A stretch of 64,000 nucleotides of DNA from positions 1,550,001-1,614,000 of the forward strand of contig NZ_CP012623.1 of NCBI RefSeq assembly GCF_001280305.1, read 5' to 3'. A program made the position numbers and the translations under genes. The notes under the pieces were generated by a model that did not search any database, had not been told where the DNA came from, and saw only the letters and a list, made by a program, of their open reading frames with translations. Of this stretch, positions 50,365 through 59,366 are shown in pieces (position 1 is the stretch's first letter; every line of letters begins with the position of its first letter). Source of the DNA: Hymenobacter sp. DG25A (GTDB lineage Bacteria; Bacteroidota; Bacteroidia; Cytophagales; Hymenobacteraceae).

Positions 50365-51749
50365 TTGCCTTCCTCCTCTCCCCCGCTATCGGCGGCTTTG
50401 GCGGACTTGCCAGCCTTGGCCTCTGCCACCGGGCTGCCCACAAAATTGGGCGGAAAGCCGTTCAGCTGCCGCCACAGCTCATACCAGATTGGCACATCAT
50501 CCAGCAGGGCCCAGCCGTACACGCCGGAGCCTACCCGCAGGGGTTGTGGCCAAGGCTCCAGGTCCGGATCGGGGGTAACCAGAATGCGGTACTGCCCCTG
50601 GGAGCCAATATTATCAATGACGGCCACGCGGCCCCCAAACGTACCAAAGCTGGAGCCCGGCCAGCCGCTGAACACAAGCGCGGGCCAGCCATCAAACTGC
50701 AGCCGCACCTTGCGCCCAACGGTGAGCAGGGGAATGTCCATGGGCTTCACGTACAGCTCGGCGGCTAGGGCCGGGGTTTGGGGCATCACCGTCACAATCG
50801 GCTCGCCTTCCTTTACCATCTCGCCCAGGCCCTCTTTCAGGGCCCGCACCACGTAGCCATCCTGCGGGGCCTGAATATAGTAGTAGCCGGCTCTGATGCT
50901 GAGGTTAGCCAGCTCATTGCGCAGCTTGGCAATCTGGCCTTCACTATCAAACTGATACGCCACGGCCGAGCGCCGGTCCGATTCTGACTTGGCCAGCTTA
51001 TCTTGGTATTCGGCCTGCAGCGAGGACAGCTCCAGCTGGGCATTGAGCAGCTCCTGCTGGCTGGCCCCCACTTTGTTCTCGGCGGACTGCTGCTTGGCGG
51101 TGCTTTCCTGGAACTTAAGGCGGCGCTGTTCCAGCTCCGTCAGGCTTTTTAATCCCTGTTTGTAAAGGGCCTCCTGGCGCGTGAGCTGCTGGCGCGCAAT
51201 TTCCAGGTCGTTGTTGGCGGCGCGCAGCTCGGCCTGGTCAGAGTTCAGCTTGAGGCGCGTCTGGTTTACTTTGTTGCGGGCTTTGTCCAGGCTGATGCGC
51301 AAACCGCTGCGCAGGGCCTGCTGCTGAGAGCCCAGGGCCACCGTTTTACCCCGGTTTTCTTCCAGGGCCGAAATTTTAGCCTGCAGCTGCTCCCGGGTGC
51401 GCTGTAGCAGCTGGGGGTCGAAATATTTCTCCTTGATTTCAGTGATTTCAACCAGCGTATCGCCCTTTTTTACCAGCTGGCCTTCCCGCACGTGCCAGCG
51501 GGCAATACGCCCGGCAATGGTACTGGGCACGGTTTGCGGGCGGTCCTGGGGGCGCAGAGTGGTCAATTGGCCGTAGGAGCGGATGTTCTGCGTCCAGGGC
51601 AGAAACCCGGCCAGCAGCACCAATACCCCCAGCGCCCCTACCCAGCGGGCCAGCGTGCGCCCCATGGTGGGCGTTTGCACCCGGGCAAACGAGCGGAAGC
51701 GCGCTACCGCCGGGTTGGTTTCATCCAGGGGATTTTCAGCGAAAGGCAT
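50361..51749 (-). CDS. HlyD-family periplasmic adaptor
   Basis: 462 residues. One N-terminal membrane helix (about 35-52, LGVLVLLAGFLPW), then a barrel-sandwich domain split around a long coiled-coil hairpin (about 115-300: RTREQLQAKISALEENRGKT ... LSSLQAEYQDKL). The lipoyl part reads PSTIAGRIARWHVREGQLVKKGDTLVEI and YYIQAPQDGYVVRALKEGLGEMVKEGEPIV. Bridges the inner-membrane ABC protein to TolC. Last about 60 residues are Ser/Gly/Glu/Lys-rich. Confidence 0.9.
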   Translation of the reverse strand: MPFAENPLDETNPAVARFRSFARVQTPTMGRTLARWVGALGVLVLLAGFLPWTQNIRSYGQLTTLRPQDRPQTVPSTIAGRIARWHVREGQLVKKGDTLVEITEIKEKYFDPQLLQRTREQLQAKISALEENRGKTVALGSQQQALRSGLRISLDKARNKVNQTRLKLNSDQAELRAANNDLEIARQQLTRQEALYKQGLKSLTELEQRRLKFQESTAKQQSAENKVGASQQELLNAQLELSSLQAEYQDKLAKSESDRRSAVAYQFDSEGQIAKLRNELANLSIRAGYYYIQAPQDGYVVRALKEGLGEMVKEGEPIVTVMPQTPALAAELYVKPMDIPLLTVGRKVRLQFDGWPALVFSGWPGSSFGTFGGRVAVIDNIGSQGQYRILVTPDPDLEPWPQPLRVGSGVYGWALLDDVPIWYELWRQLNGFPPNFVGSPVAEAKAGKSAKAADSGGEEEGK

Positions 51750-51807
51750 TGGGGGTAAGTCTAAGCTTGTGTGAGTAGTACTATCTCGCCGGTGGCAGGG
51801 CGGCTAT

Positions 51808-53538
51808 TTATGCCAGCAACGATTGTAGTTCCGGCCGTTTCGACATCTCCGCAAAGGGCCCGTCAGCCAACACGCGGCCGGCGCGCATGAAAGCCAGGCG
51901 CGGGCACAGGGCCAGCTCGCGCAGCTCGTTGGTGGCCAGCACCACGGTCCAGCAATGTTCCGGGGCCAGCACCCGCGTGAGAATGCGCAGCCGCTCCATA
52001 GGCTCTACGCCGGGCAGGAAACTATCGAGCAGCAACAGGCGGGGTCGGCGCACCAGGGCCCGTGCTAGCAGCAGCTTCTGGCGGAAGCTATCGGCCAGGG
52101 GGCTACCAATGCCCAGCGGCGCCTGCAGCCCGCCCAGCCGGCTGTACACCTGCTCGCGCAGGCCCACCAGCTCCAGGCTCCAGGCTACATCCTCAGGGGA
52201 GATACCGGCCTGACCCAGGGTTATATTCTCCAGCACAGTGCCCTCAAACAGGTTCTGGTGCGAGATATTATCCCCAATGTGCAGGCCAATGGTAGCAGCC
52301 GATAGGTCCTGCATAGCCAGCCCATCACACGCCACCACGCCTGAAAAATCAATGAGCTGCCCGGCCAGCATCCGCAGCAAGGTGCTTTTTCCGCTGCCAT
52401 CGTGGCCCGTCAGGCCTAGATGCTCGCCGGCACTCAGGCTCAGGGTTACCTCCTGCAGGGTCACTTTTTTACTTCCCGGGTATTGGTAGCCCAGATCCCG
52501 TAGTTCCAGCTGCAGCCCGCAGCGCCCCGTGGGCAGGGGCATTTCCGAACCGGCCCGCGGGGGTATTACCGGCAGGTCCAGCACTTGGCCAATTTTATCA
52601 ATGGAGGTCAGGGCATCATACACCACATCCAGCTTGATTAACACCTTCTCCACCGCCGATATGATGAGGATTATCACAATTTCGGCGGCCACAAACTGCC
52701 CAATGTTCAACTGCTTGTTTATCAGCAGCCAGCAACCTATAATTAGCAAAGCCGCCGTGATGAGCGTTTTAAAGGCGACAAAACCGAAGTATTGCGTGAG
52801 CAGCACCTTGAAATGCTGCTGGCGGGCCGTGAGGTAACTACCCACCAGCTCATCGGTGCGGTTGTAAGCCAGCTCCTCCCGCGGCGGGTACCGAAAGGTT
52901 TGCGCCGTACGGGCAATGTCTTCCAGCCAGGCCACTACTTTATACTTGTATTTCGATTCCTGCAAGCTGGTGCTTAGTCCTTTGGGGCTGGTGAGGCGCA
53001 GCAGCAGCCCCAGTACCAGTACCAGCAGCACCCCGAAAGCAATGAAAATGGGGTGATAGAATGCCAGCAGAATAAGCCCGAATAGAATTTGCAGGGCGGC
53101 GGCCGAAAACTCCACCAACAGGGTAGCCAGGCCTTTTTGCAGGGTGGGTGTGTCGAGCAGGCGGTTCATGAGCTCGGGCAGGTACTGGCCGTTCAGCGCC
53201 TCGGTGCGCACCCGGGGCAGCCGCACGGCAAAGTCAAAGCTGACGCGGGCAAACAGACGCTGCTGGATAAACTCCACCAGGTACAGCTGCATAACCTGGA
53301 GCGCCCCCACCAGAAACGTACCCACCACAATAAAGCTGATGAGCACCACCAGGGAAGTACTTACATCACCACTGCTCACAAACCCGATAACGGACTGTAC
53401 CCCCAGCGGCAGCGTGAGGCTGATGAGGCCGGCCAGCGCGGCATAGATGTACAGGTAGGTGATATCCCGGCGTTCGGCGGCCAGCAACCGGAACATCCGT
53501 TGGCCGGGCGTTAGTCTCGCTTCGGTTTGGTCTGCCAT
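51808..53538 (-). CDS. ABC exporter (fused membrane and ATPase domains) with degenerate NBD
   Basis: 576 residues from ATG 53538 (MADQTEARLTPGQRMF). Six-helix exporter domain (about 25-320), then the nucleotide-binding domain. Walker A is intact (GHDGSGKST, about 373-381). Other sites deviate: the signature LSGGQ is replaced by LADSF in GSPLADSFRQKLLLARALV (about 479), the Walker B glutamate is Ser (LLLLDS, about 500), and the H-loop His is Asn (VLATNE, about 535). The Q-loop segment HIGDNISHQNLFEGT also looks altered. Usual type I exporters keep these. With HlyD and TolC it would form a tripartite export system; it has no N-terminal peptidase domain. It may pair with another ATPase or be a slow or regulatory ATPase. 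Confidence 0.88.
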   Translation of the reverse strand: MADQTEARLTPGQRMFRLLAAERRDITYLYIYAALAGLISLTLPLGVQSVIGFVSSGDVSTSLVVLISFIVVGTFLVGALQVMQLYLVEFIQQRLFARVSFDFAVRLPRVRTEALNGQYLPELMNRLLDTPTLQKGLATLLVEFSAAALQILFGLILLAFYHPIFIAFGVLLVLVLGLLLRLTSPKGLSTSLQESKYKYKVVAWLEDIARTAQTFRYPPREELAYNRTDELVGSYLTARQQHFKVLLTQYFGFVAFKTLITAALLIIGCWLLINKQLNIGQFVAAEIVIILIISAVEKVLIKLDVVYDALTSIDKIGQVLDLPVIPPRAGSEMPLPTGRCGLQLELRDLGYQYPGSKKVTLQEVTLSLSAGEHLGLTGHDGSGKSTLLRMLAGQLIDFSGVVACDGLAMQDLSAATIGLHIGDNISHQNLFEGTVLENITLGQAGISPEDVAWSLELVGLREQVYSRLGGLQAPLGIGSPLADSFRQKLLLARALVRRPRLLLLDSFLPGVEPMERLRILTRVLAPEHCWTVVLATNELRELALCPRLAFMRAGRVLADGPFAEMSKRPELQSLLA

Positions 53539-53632
53539 GGTCTTCAAAAATGAGGGTAAATGGGAAGCATCCGTTCCTGCCGGTTGCGAGCAGGTACTAC
53601 AACAATCCCGGATTGAAGCTTGTGCCGGTTGC

Positions 53633-54307
53633 TCAACTCAGCACGCCAAAAACCAGGGATTCCAGAAATGCATAAATCTCCTTTTCTGCGGCCTGCTGCG
53701 GGTCGGCATCCGTGAGAGAAGGTAGGTGCCGGGCAAAGAACAGCTGCTTGCGGGCGGCCTCCAGCAGGGTACTTACCAAAGCGTGTGGAAAAGCATAATC
53801 CGGATTTATATCTTTTACTACCAGGGTGATATCAGCCACCAACTGTTTGTATTCGCGGAACAGCCCCACCTTGTTGTCTTCGTCTACGCCGTGCGTGAGG
53901 TAGGCTTTGGAGGCCTCGTTTATCACCAGGCGGTAAAGTGCGGCTTCATCCAGCTGAGTGGTGGCGGGGTCATCGTGGTGGGCCCGGGTGAGAATGCCCA
54001 GGATAAGCCGCATGCGCTCCGGCGCACTGGCCACGTTGTGGGTATGAAACCGAATCTGGAAGCGCAGCCAGGCCCAGTACCACGACATCAGATACACCAG
54101 CAGCCGGTGCTTGTTCTCAAAGTAGCGGTACAGAGAAGCTTCCGTGGACTCCATGCGCGCCGCCAGCTTTTTGAAGGTAAACTGCTCAAAGCCAATTTCA
54201 TCAATCAACAGCACGCTCTCCGCCACCAGGCGGCGGCCCAGGTCGGTATCCTGCGGGTCGCGCAGGTACAGGTTCTTGTTCAGGTCAATGCGCAGTGCGG
54301 TGCTCAT
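53633..54307 (-). CDS. TetR family transcriptional regulator
   Basis: 224 residues. Helix-turn-helix at about 30-75 (GRRLVAESVLLIDEIGFEQFTFKKLAARMESTEASLYRYFENK), then a helical ligand domain. First gene of the export operon, 94 bases upstream of the ABC gene, and so a likely repressor of it. A dyad at its own promoter suggests autoregulation. The inducer is unknown. Confidence 0.88.
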   Translation of the reverse strand: MSTALRIDLNKNLYLRDPQDTDLGRRLVAESVLLIDEIGFEQFTFKKLAARMESTEASLYRYFENKHRLLVYLMSWYWAWLRFQIRFHTHNVASAPERMRLILGILTRAHHDDPATTQLDEAALYRLVINEASKAYLTHGVDEDNKVGLFREYKQLVADITLVVKDINPDYAFPHALVSTLLEAARKQLFFARHLPSLTDADPQQAAEKEIYAFLESLVFGVLS

Positions 54308-54379
54308 GAGGCTTGTGTGTAAAAAGGGGCTTTACTTTCAGGGCCTATCTTCGCTATAGGCTGGCAGGAGCTTCGGCCG

Positions 54380-54421
54380 CAAATATAGAAAAACTTCTTT
54401 ACTAGATAGTAATACTATTAC
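54380..54421 (-). promoter_or_regulatory. TetR-operon promoter with GTAAT-ACT-ATTAC dyad
   Basis: On the minus strand TATATTTG (54387-54380) is an exact TAnnTTTG box, about 66 bases before the TetR ATG. The 13-base dyad GTAATACTATTAC (54409-54421) sits 21 bases further upstream, over the -33 position, where repressor binding would block RNA polymerase. Confidence 0.5.
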
Positions 54422-54483
54422 AAATATTAATTTTGCTTTGAAGCAACATTTCAAGCATTCCTGAAAAACAACCAGAACCCAAC

Positions 54484-54518
54484 AAAAAAGCCACCCCGTG
54501 CAGGAGTGGCCTTTTTTT
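54484..54518 (-). terminator. Terminator of ribBA
   Basis: AAAAAAGCCACCCC / GGAGTGGCCTTTTTTT-type hairpin; the minus strand reads into GGCTTTTTTG. Confidence 0.8.
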
Positions 54519-54601
54519 GTTGGATTAGCTAGTAGAAGTTGCACCAGCGAGACAGGAAGAAACCTGCTGGTTTCCGGGCCTCACCGGCGGTTGATTAACG
54601 G

Positions 54602-55816
54602 CTAAGCCGGACGCAGCTTGCTGAGAATGGTATGGCCCAGCTTATCGCGCTTGGTGGTGAGGTAGCTTTGGTTATGCACATTGGGCTCAATTTCAATAGC
54701 CACAGTATCTACTATTTCTAGGCCGTAGCCGATGAGGCCGGTGCGCTTGCGAGGGTTGTTGGTGAGCAGGTGCATTTTGCTGATGCCCAGGTCGCGCAGG
54801 ATTTGCGCGCCCACGCCGTAGTCGCGCTCATCCATCCCAAAGCCCAGCTCAATGTTGGCTTCCACGGTGTCGCGGCCCTGCTCCTGCAACTTGTAGGCCT
54901 TCAGCTTGTTGAGCAGGCCAATGCCGCGGCCCTCCTGGTTCATATACACCAATACGCCTTTGCCGGCCTTTTCAATCTGCTGCATGGCATGGTGCAGCTG
55001 GGGGCCGCAGTCGCAACGGCAGGAGCCGAAGATGTCGCCGGTAACGCAGCTGGAGTGCACGCGCACCAGCACCGGCTCGCCGGGGGTCAGGTCGCCTTTC
55101 ACCAAGGCCAGGTGCTGGGCCCCGTTAGAGCGCTGGGTGTAGGCATACAGGTCAAAATCGCCCCATTCGGTGGGCAGTTGCACCGATATTTCGCGGGTGA
55201 TGAGGCTTTCTTTCTCCAGGCGGTACTTGATGAGGTCCTGCACCGAAATCAGCTTCAGGTCCCACTTTTTCGCTACTTCCCGCAGCTCGGGCAGGCGGGC
55301 CATTTCGCCGTCTTCCTTCAGAATCTCTACCAGCACGCCGGCGGGCTCAAACCCGGCCAGACGGGCCAGGTCTATGGCCGCCTCAGTGTGGCCGGCGCGG
55401 CGCAGCACGCCTTCTTTGCGGGCTTTGAGAGGGAAAATATGGCCGGGTTTACCCAGCTCCTCGGGCTTGGTATCTGGGTCGATGAGGGCGAGGATGGTTT
55501 TGCTGCGGTCGGAGGCAGAAATACCGGTGGTAACGCCGTTCTTCAGCAGGTCAATGGAAACCGTGAAGGGCGTGGCGTGCAGGGCCGTGTTGCGGCCTAC
55601 CATCAACTCCAGACCCAGCTGCTCACAACGGTCTTCCAGCAGCGGGGCGCACACCAGGCCGCGGCCGTGGGTGGCCATGAAGTTCACAATTTCGGGAGTG
55701 GCGCAGCGGGCGGCACAGATAAAGTCGCCTTCGTTTTCGCGGTCCTCGTCGTCTACTACAATCACCACTTTACCGGCGCGGATGTCGGCAATGGCATCTT
55801 CAATCGAATCAAGCAT
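54602..55816 (-). CDS. ribBA: Bifunctional RibBA: DHBP synthase / GTP cyclohydrolase II
   Basis: 404 residues from ATG 55816 ([31 protein letters not shown]). Makes the two precursors of riboflavin. N-terminal RibB domain (1-205) with [10 protein letters not shown] and [13 protein letters not shown]-terminal RibA domain (206-404) with zinc cysteines in [15 protein letters not shown] and the [10 protein letters not shown] loop. Both active sites look intact. The longer frame upstream has no support. No FMN riboswitch-like fold was found upstream; the 131 bases between ribBA and proC are too short for a clear one. Confidence 0.96.
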   Translation of the reverse strand: MLDSIEDAIADIRAGKVVIVVDDEDRENEGDFICAARCATPEIVNFMATHGRGLVCAPLLEDRCEQLGLELMVGRNTALHATPFTVSIDLLKNGVTTGISASDRSKTILALIDPDTKPEELGKPGHIFPLKARKEGVLRRAGHTEAAIDLARLAGFEPAGVLVEILKEDGEMARLPELREVAKKWDLKLISVQDLIKYRLEKESLITREISVQLPTEWGDFDLYAYTQRSNGAQHLALVKGDLTPGEPVLVRVHSSCVTGDIFGSCRCDCGPQLHHAMQQIEKAGKGVLVYMNQEGRGIGLLNKLKAYKLQEQGRDTVEANIELGFGMDERDYGVGAQILRDLGISKMHLLTNNPRKRTGLIGYGLEIVDTVAIEIEPNVHNQSYLTTKRDKLGHTILSKLRPA

Positions 55817-55947
55817 ACTGGCTGTGTTGGGCGGGAAAAAGAAAGGCACGCCCGGCATGTAAACCGCAACGGCGGCGCGAAGTTACGCCTCTGGCCGCAG
55901 CCGGCCCAAGGTTGGTTTATTTTCGTAGCTGCGGGGCAGCGGGGCGG

Positions 55948-56760
55948 CTATTCGGCGGCCAGCTCCGTGGCCCGCTGCCGGGCCGCCTGGATGCCGGCAA
56001 TCAGGGTTTCGGTGAGGTTTCCCTGGGCAAAGCGGCGCAGGGCGGCCTCGGTAGTGCCGCCTTTGGAAGCCACGTTGGCAATCAGCTCATCCAGGTTTTT
56101 CTCCGAGTTATTGAGCAAATGGTAGGAGCCCAGCATGGTCTGCTTTACCAGCAGGGCCGCCACCGACTCGGAAAAACCCATCTGCCGGCCGGCTTCTATC
56201 ATGCCCTTCACCAGAAAATAAAAGTAAGCCGGGCCGCTGCCGCTCAGGGCCGTCACGGCATCCAGCAGGCTTTCATCTTCCAGAAAAATTGACCGCCCGG
56301 TGGCATTCAGCAGATTTTCTATCTGATGCAGGCGCAGGCGCTCTACTTCCGGCGCTGCCGAGAAGCCCGTGATGCCCATACCCAGCAAAGCGGGAGTATT
56401 GGGCATGGCGCGCAGCACCTGGGCGTGGCCCAGCTCCCGCTGCAGGCGGGCAATGGGAATGCCGGCCATAATGGAAAGTACCACCTGTTCCGGCCGCAAT
56501 ATGGCCGCCAGCTCCCCGGCCATGGCACCAAAATCCTGAGGCTTTATGGCAATCAGAACTACGTCGCAGGTGCTGACCTGGGCATCCAGCAGGCCGGTGG
56601 ATAAGGCCGGATGGGCCTGACGCAACAGGTGGCAGTGAGCGGCGTGGCGGCCAATGAGGAGCAGGTCCTGCGGCTCCACCAGGTTGTAGTGCAGAAAGGA
56701 TTTGGCAAAGGCCAGCCCCATGTTGCCGCACCCCACAATAGCAATCCGCAGTTGTTTCAT
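55948..56760 (-). CDS. proC: Pyrroline-5-carboxylate reductase
   Basis: 270 residues. Last step of proline synthesis, NAD(P)H-dependent, cytoplasmic. Rossmann motif IAIVGCGNMG at the N-terminus, then VLIAIKPQDFGAM, VLRAMPNTPALLGMGITG and the helical dimerisation domain with TALSGSGPAYFYFLVKGMIEAG, the active-site block. C-terminal SKGGTTEAALRRF. Single gene in the same direction as ribBA and the glycosyltransferases. Confidence 0.95.
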   Translation of the reverse strand: MKQLRIAIVGCGNMGLAFAKSFLHYNLVEPQDLLLIGRHAAHCHLLRQAHPALSTGLLDAQVSTCDVVLIAIKPQDFGAMAGELAAILRPEQVVLSIMAGIPIARLQRELGHAQVLRAMPNTPALLGMGITGFSAAPEVERLRLHQIENLLNATGRSIFLEDESLLDAVTALSGSGPAYFYFLVKGMIEAGRQMGFSESVAALLVKQTMLGSYHLLNNSEKNLDELIANVASKGGTTEAALRRFAQGNLTETLIAGIQAARQRATELAAE

Positions 56761-56881
56761 GTTGGATGGTCAGATTTTAGTTTTAGCGGCCTGTTCAGGG
56801 CCAGGAAGGATTCTGCATGAACCCTACACTATGAAGCAGGAACAATCAGAAGCCAGCAAATAGCTACAAACCGCCGGAAAA

Positions 56882-58081
56882 CTACCTGGTGGCCTGCTGA
56901 AAGCGTTGGGTGGGTTGCCACACAGTGGTTTTGATGCCGCGCATAAAGCGCCAGAACCCAACCAGCAAGGCCGCATTCATGCTGTAAAAATGCGTAATAA
57001 AGCGCAGTAGCCGGTTGTGCTGCCCGGCTTTGCGCAGCACCCAGTCCAGCACCATCAGCAGCGGCAGGCCAAGCTGGCCCAGCAGCGTTAGCTGATAAAA
57101 CCAGCCGGCGCCCTGCGCTACCAGCACCCCGTTGGCCACCAGCATCAGAAGCAGCAGCAAGGGCGTGAACCAGCGCAGCACCTTGTGCGACCAGAAGGCA
57201 TACGCCCGCCCCGACCACAGCGGCCAGAGCAGCCCCCGGAACACCCGCAGGTTCTGAAAATTGCCGGCCGAGATGCGCGCCTTGCGCCGGAATTCTTCCG
57301 GCAGCCGGTCTGATACATCTTCGTAGCACACAGCCTGCAGTTCATTAATGGCCTGGTAGCCCGCACGCAGCACCGCAAGGGATATGTAGAAGTCGTCGAC
57401 GAGGAAGTGGGCCGGGGCAGGTTGGTAGGCAGCGCGGCGCACGGCAAAGCAGCCCCCAAAGGCACCTATCATAGCGCCCCACACCACGCCTTCCTGGTAC
57501 TTAATAAGGTTTTCGCGCTCCAGGTACGCTTTTTCCTGACCCGAAATACCTTCTTCTCGGTGCTCAGGGTTCAGGATATTGCCGCCCACCAGGCCAATAG
57601 CCGGGTTATAGAAATGCCTGACCAGCTGGTAGAGCGTATCGGGGGCAAAAAACACGTTGGCATCGGTAAGAACCAGCACCGGGGCGGTGGCTTCTTGGGA
57701 AAGCGCCTCCATAACGCCGGGTTTGCCGGTGCGCTGCGAAAAAGGCCGGAACCGGATTTGCGGGTATTCCTGCTGCAGGCGCGCCACCAAGGCCGGGGTC
57801 CGGTCAGTAGAGTTATCGGAGCCGATGTAAAAGGTGAGCCGGTCCAGCGGGTAGGTGGTGGCAAAGGTGGAGTGGATTTTCTCCTCAATGACCTGCTCCT
57901 CGTTGTGCACGGCCAGCAGGATGTCTACGGCGGGCAGGTCAGCAGCATCAGCCGCAAATACCTGCGCATTTTGCCGGCGCCCCCGGGCCTGCCGCGCCAG
58001 CAGCCAGGGAAACAGCACGTAGGTATGCGCTACCAGCAGCAGACTCAGCCAGAAAACCACAGCGGCCACGGTGCTGATCAT
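56882..58081 (-). CDS. Membrane-bound family 2 glycosyltransferase
   Basis: 399 residues. N-terminal membrane helix, GT-A domain (about 40-290) with VDILLAVHNEEQVIEEKI, GSDNSTDRTPAL, LVLTDANVFFAPDTL (DxD-like TDAN) and a VDDFYISLAVLRAGY block, then two or three C-terminal helices. Transfers a sugar onto a lipid or glycan at the membrane. The preceding GT4 gene overlaps by four bases, so they act in one pathway, perhaps exopolysaccharide or LPS-like glycan (inference). Confidence 0.88.
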   Translation of the reverse strand: MISTVAAVVFWLSLLLVAHTYVLFPWLLARQARGRRQNAQVFAADAADLPAVDILLAVHNEEQVIEEKIHSTFATTYPLDRLTFYIGSDNSTDRTPALVARLQQEYPQIRFRPFSQRTGKPGVMEALSQEATAPVLVLTDANVFFAPDTLYQLVRHFYNPAIGLVGGNILNPEHREEGISGQEKAYLERENLIKYQEGVVWGAMIGAFGGCFAVRRAAYQPAPAHFLVDDFYISLAVLRAGYQAINELQAVCYEDVSDRLPEEFRRKARISAGNFQNLRVFRGLLWPLWSGRAYAFWSHKVLRWFTPLLLLLMLVANGVLVAQGAGWFYQLTLLGQLGLPLLMVLDWVLRKAGQHNRLLRFITHFYSMNAALLVGFWRFMRGIKTTVWQPTQRFQQATR

Positions 58082-59289
58082 GCCGGCTGCAGGCTTAGCG
58101 AGCGGTACAGCTCCTCGAACCGCTCAATAATGCGGCGGTTGTCGTAGAGGCGGTGGGCGGTGGCAGTGGCCTCCTCGCCCATCTTATCGTGGCATAAATC
58201 TCCGTGATAATACCGCTCAATGCGCTCTACCCATTCTTCCGGGTCGTCGCAGAGAATGATGTCTTTGTTGTTCTGGCAGTAAATGCCTTCGGAGCCCACG
58301 CCGGTGCTGAGAATGCACTTGCCCAGGGCCATTCCTTCAATGATTTTGACCCGCATGCCGCCCCCGGAAAGAAGCGGCACCAGCATCAGCTCATACTGCT
58401 GCATAAACTCGGCGGCGGATTCTACAAAGCCATGCACCACCACCCGGGACAAACTTAGCTGCTGGTAGCGCTCGGGCATGTCTTTGCCCGCCAGGTGCAG
58501 CTCCAGGTCGGGCAGCCGGTCGGTAATGCGCGGCCACACCTGACTCAGAAACCAATCCAGTCCCTCCTGGTTGGGCAGCCAGTTCAGGGAGCTGATCATG
58601 AACAGCGTGCGCGGCCGGGCATGGATGGCCTTATTGCGCTGGAAACGCTGCAGATCTACGCCGGCCGGGATAAACGCAATGGGCTCCGGGCAGCGAAGCT
58701 CCCGCAGGCGGCGCTGGTCGGGCTCGGTAATGGCCGCAATGGCATCAAAGCGGGGCAGATACGTTTGCTCAAAGCGGCGCAGACCGGCCGCCAGGTGGCT
58801 CAGGTACCAGCGCTTGGCCGGGTTGGTTTCCCGGCTGGCCAGCATCTCCCAGATGCCGTGCTCCAGGTTGTGCGCCCGCAGCACCACGGGCACCGTGGGG
58901 GCCGCTGACCGCACCTCATCCACGTACCAGGCCACAAACGTGCCTTCTATCTGAACGATATCAAAGGACTCCGAGAGCAGCAGCTGGCGCAAAGCTGCCG
59001 TGTAAGCCGGGCTGATAAACCGCTCCACATTATAGGGCACCTGCCCGAAAGCCAGGTTGCGCAGCGCTTTCCAGGGCGAGAGGCGGGTATCTACCGGCAC
59101 GGTGCGGAGCCGCACCCCGGGCAGGTGCTCCAGCACGTGGCCGGGCTGGAAATGCTTGGGCGTATTTATGGCCAGCACCGTTACCTCGTGGCCGGCACGG
59201 GCCAAGCCGGCCGCCACATCATACATGGCAATAGCGCCCCCATCATGCGGCGGAAACGGAACACGCGGACAGAGTTGCAGAATGCGCAC
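58078..59289 (-). CDS. GT-B family glycosyltransferase (GT4)
   Basis: 403 residues. Two Rossmann-like halves: N-terminal MRILQLCPRVPFPPHDGGAIAMYDVAAGLARAGHEVTVLA and C-terminal nucleotide-sugar domain with ISSLNWLPNQEGLDWFL, VHGFVESAAEFMQQ, VPLLSGGGMRVKIIEGMALGKCILSTGVGSEGI, the E-x7-E region of GT4. Upstream of and overlapping the GT2 gene (ATGA). Donor sugar unknown. Confidence 0.9.
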   Translation of the reverse strand: MRILQLCPRVPFPPHDGGAIAMYDVAAGLARAGHEVTVLAINTPKHFQPGHVLEHLPGVRLRTVPVDTRLSPWKALRNLAFGQVPYNVERFISPAYTAALRQLLLSESFDIVQIEGTFVAWYVDEVRSAAPTVPVVLRAHNLEHGIWEMLASRETNPAKRWYLSHLAAGLRRFEQTYLPRFDAIAAITEPDQRRLRELRCPEPIAFIPAGVDLQRFQRNKAIHARPRTLFMISSLNWLPNQEGLDWFLSQVWPRITDRLPDLELHLAGKDMPERYQQLSLSRVVVHGFVESAAEFMQQYELMLVPLLSGGGMRVKIIEGMALGKCILSTGVGSEGIYCQNNKDIILCDDPEEWVERIERYYHGDLCHDKMGEEATATAHRLYDNRRIIERFEELYRSLSLQPA

Positions 59290-59366
59290 AGAGTCAAGCA
59301 GCTAGCAAAAATATCGAAACCTAAGCTGCTGCAAAGCTACACTTCCCGTCGCAAGTAGCGCCGGGC

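Noticed and set aside
54770..56125. Plus-strand frame of 451 codons opposite ribBA and proC
   Set aside because: It spans two real genes on the other strand and has low-complexity composition without motifs.
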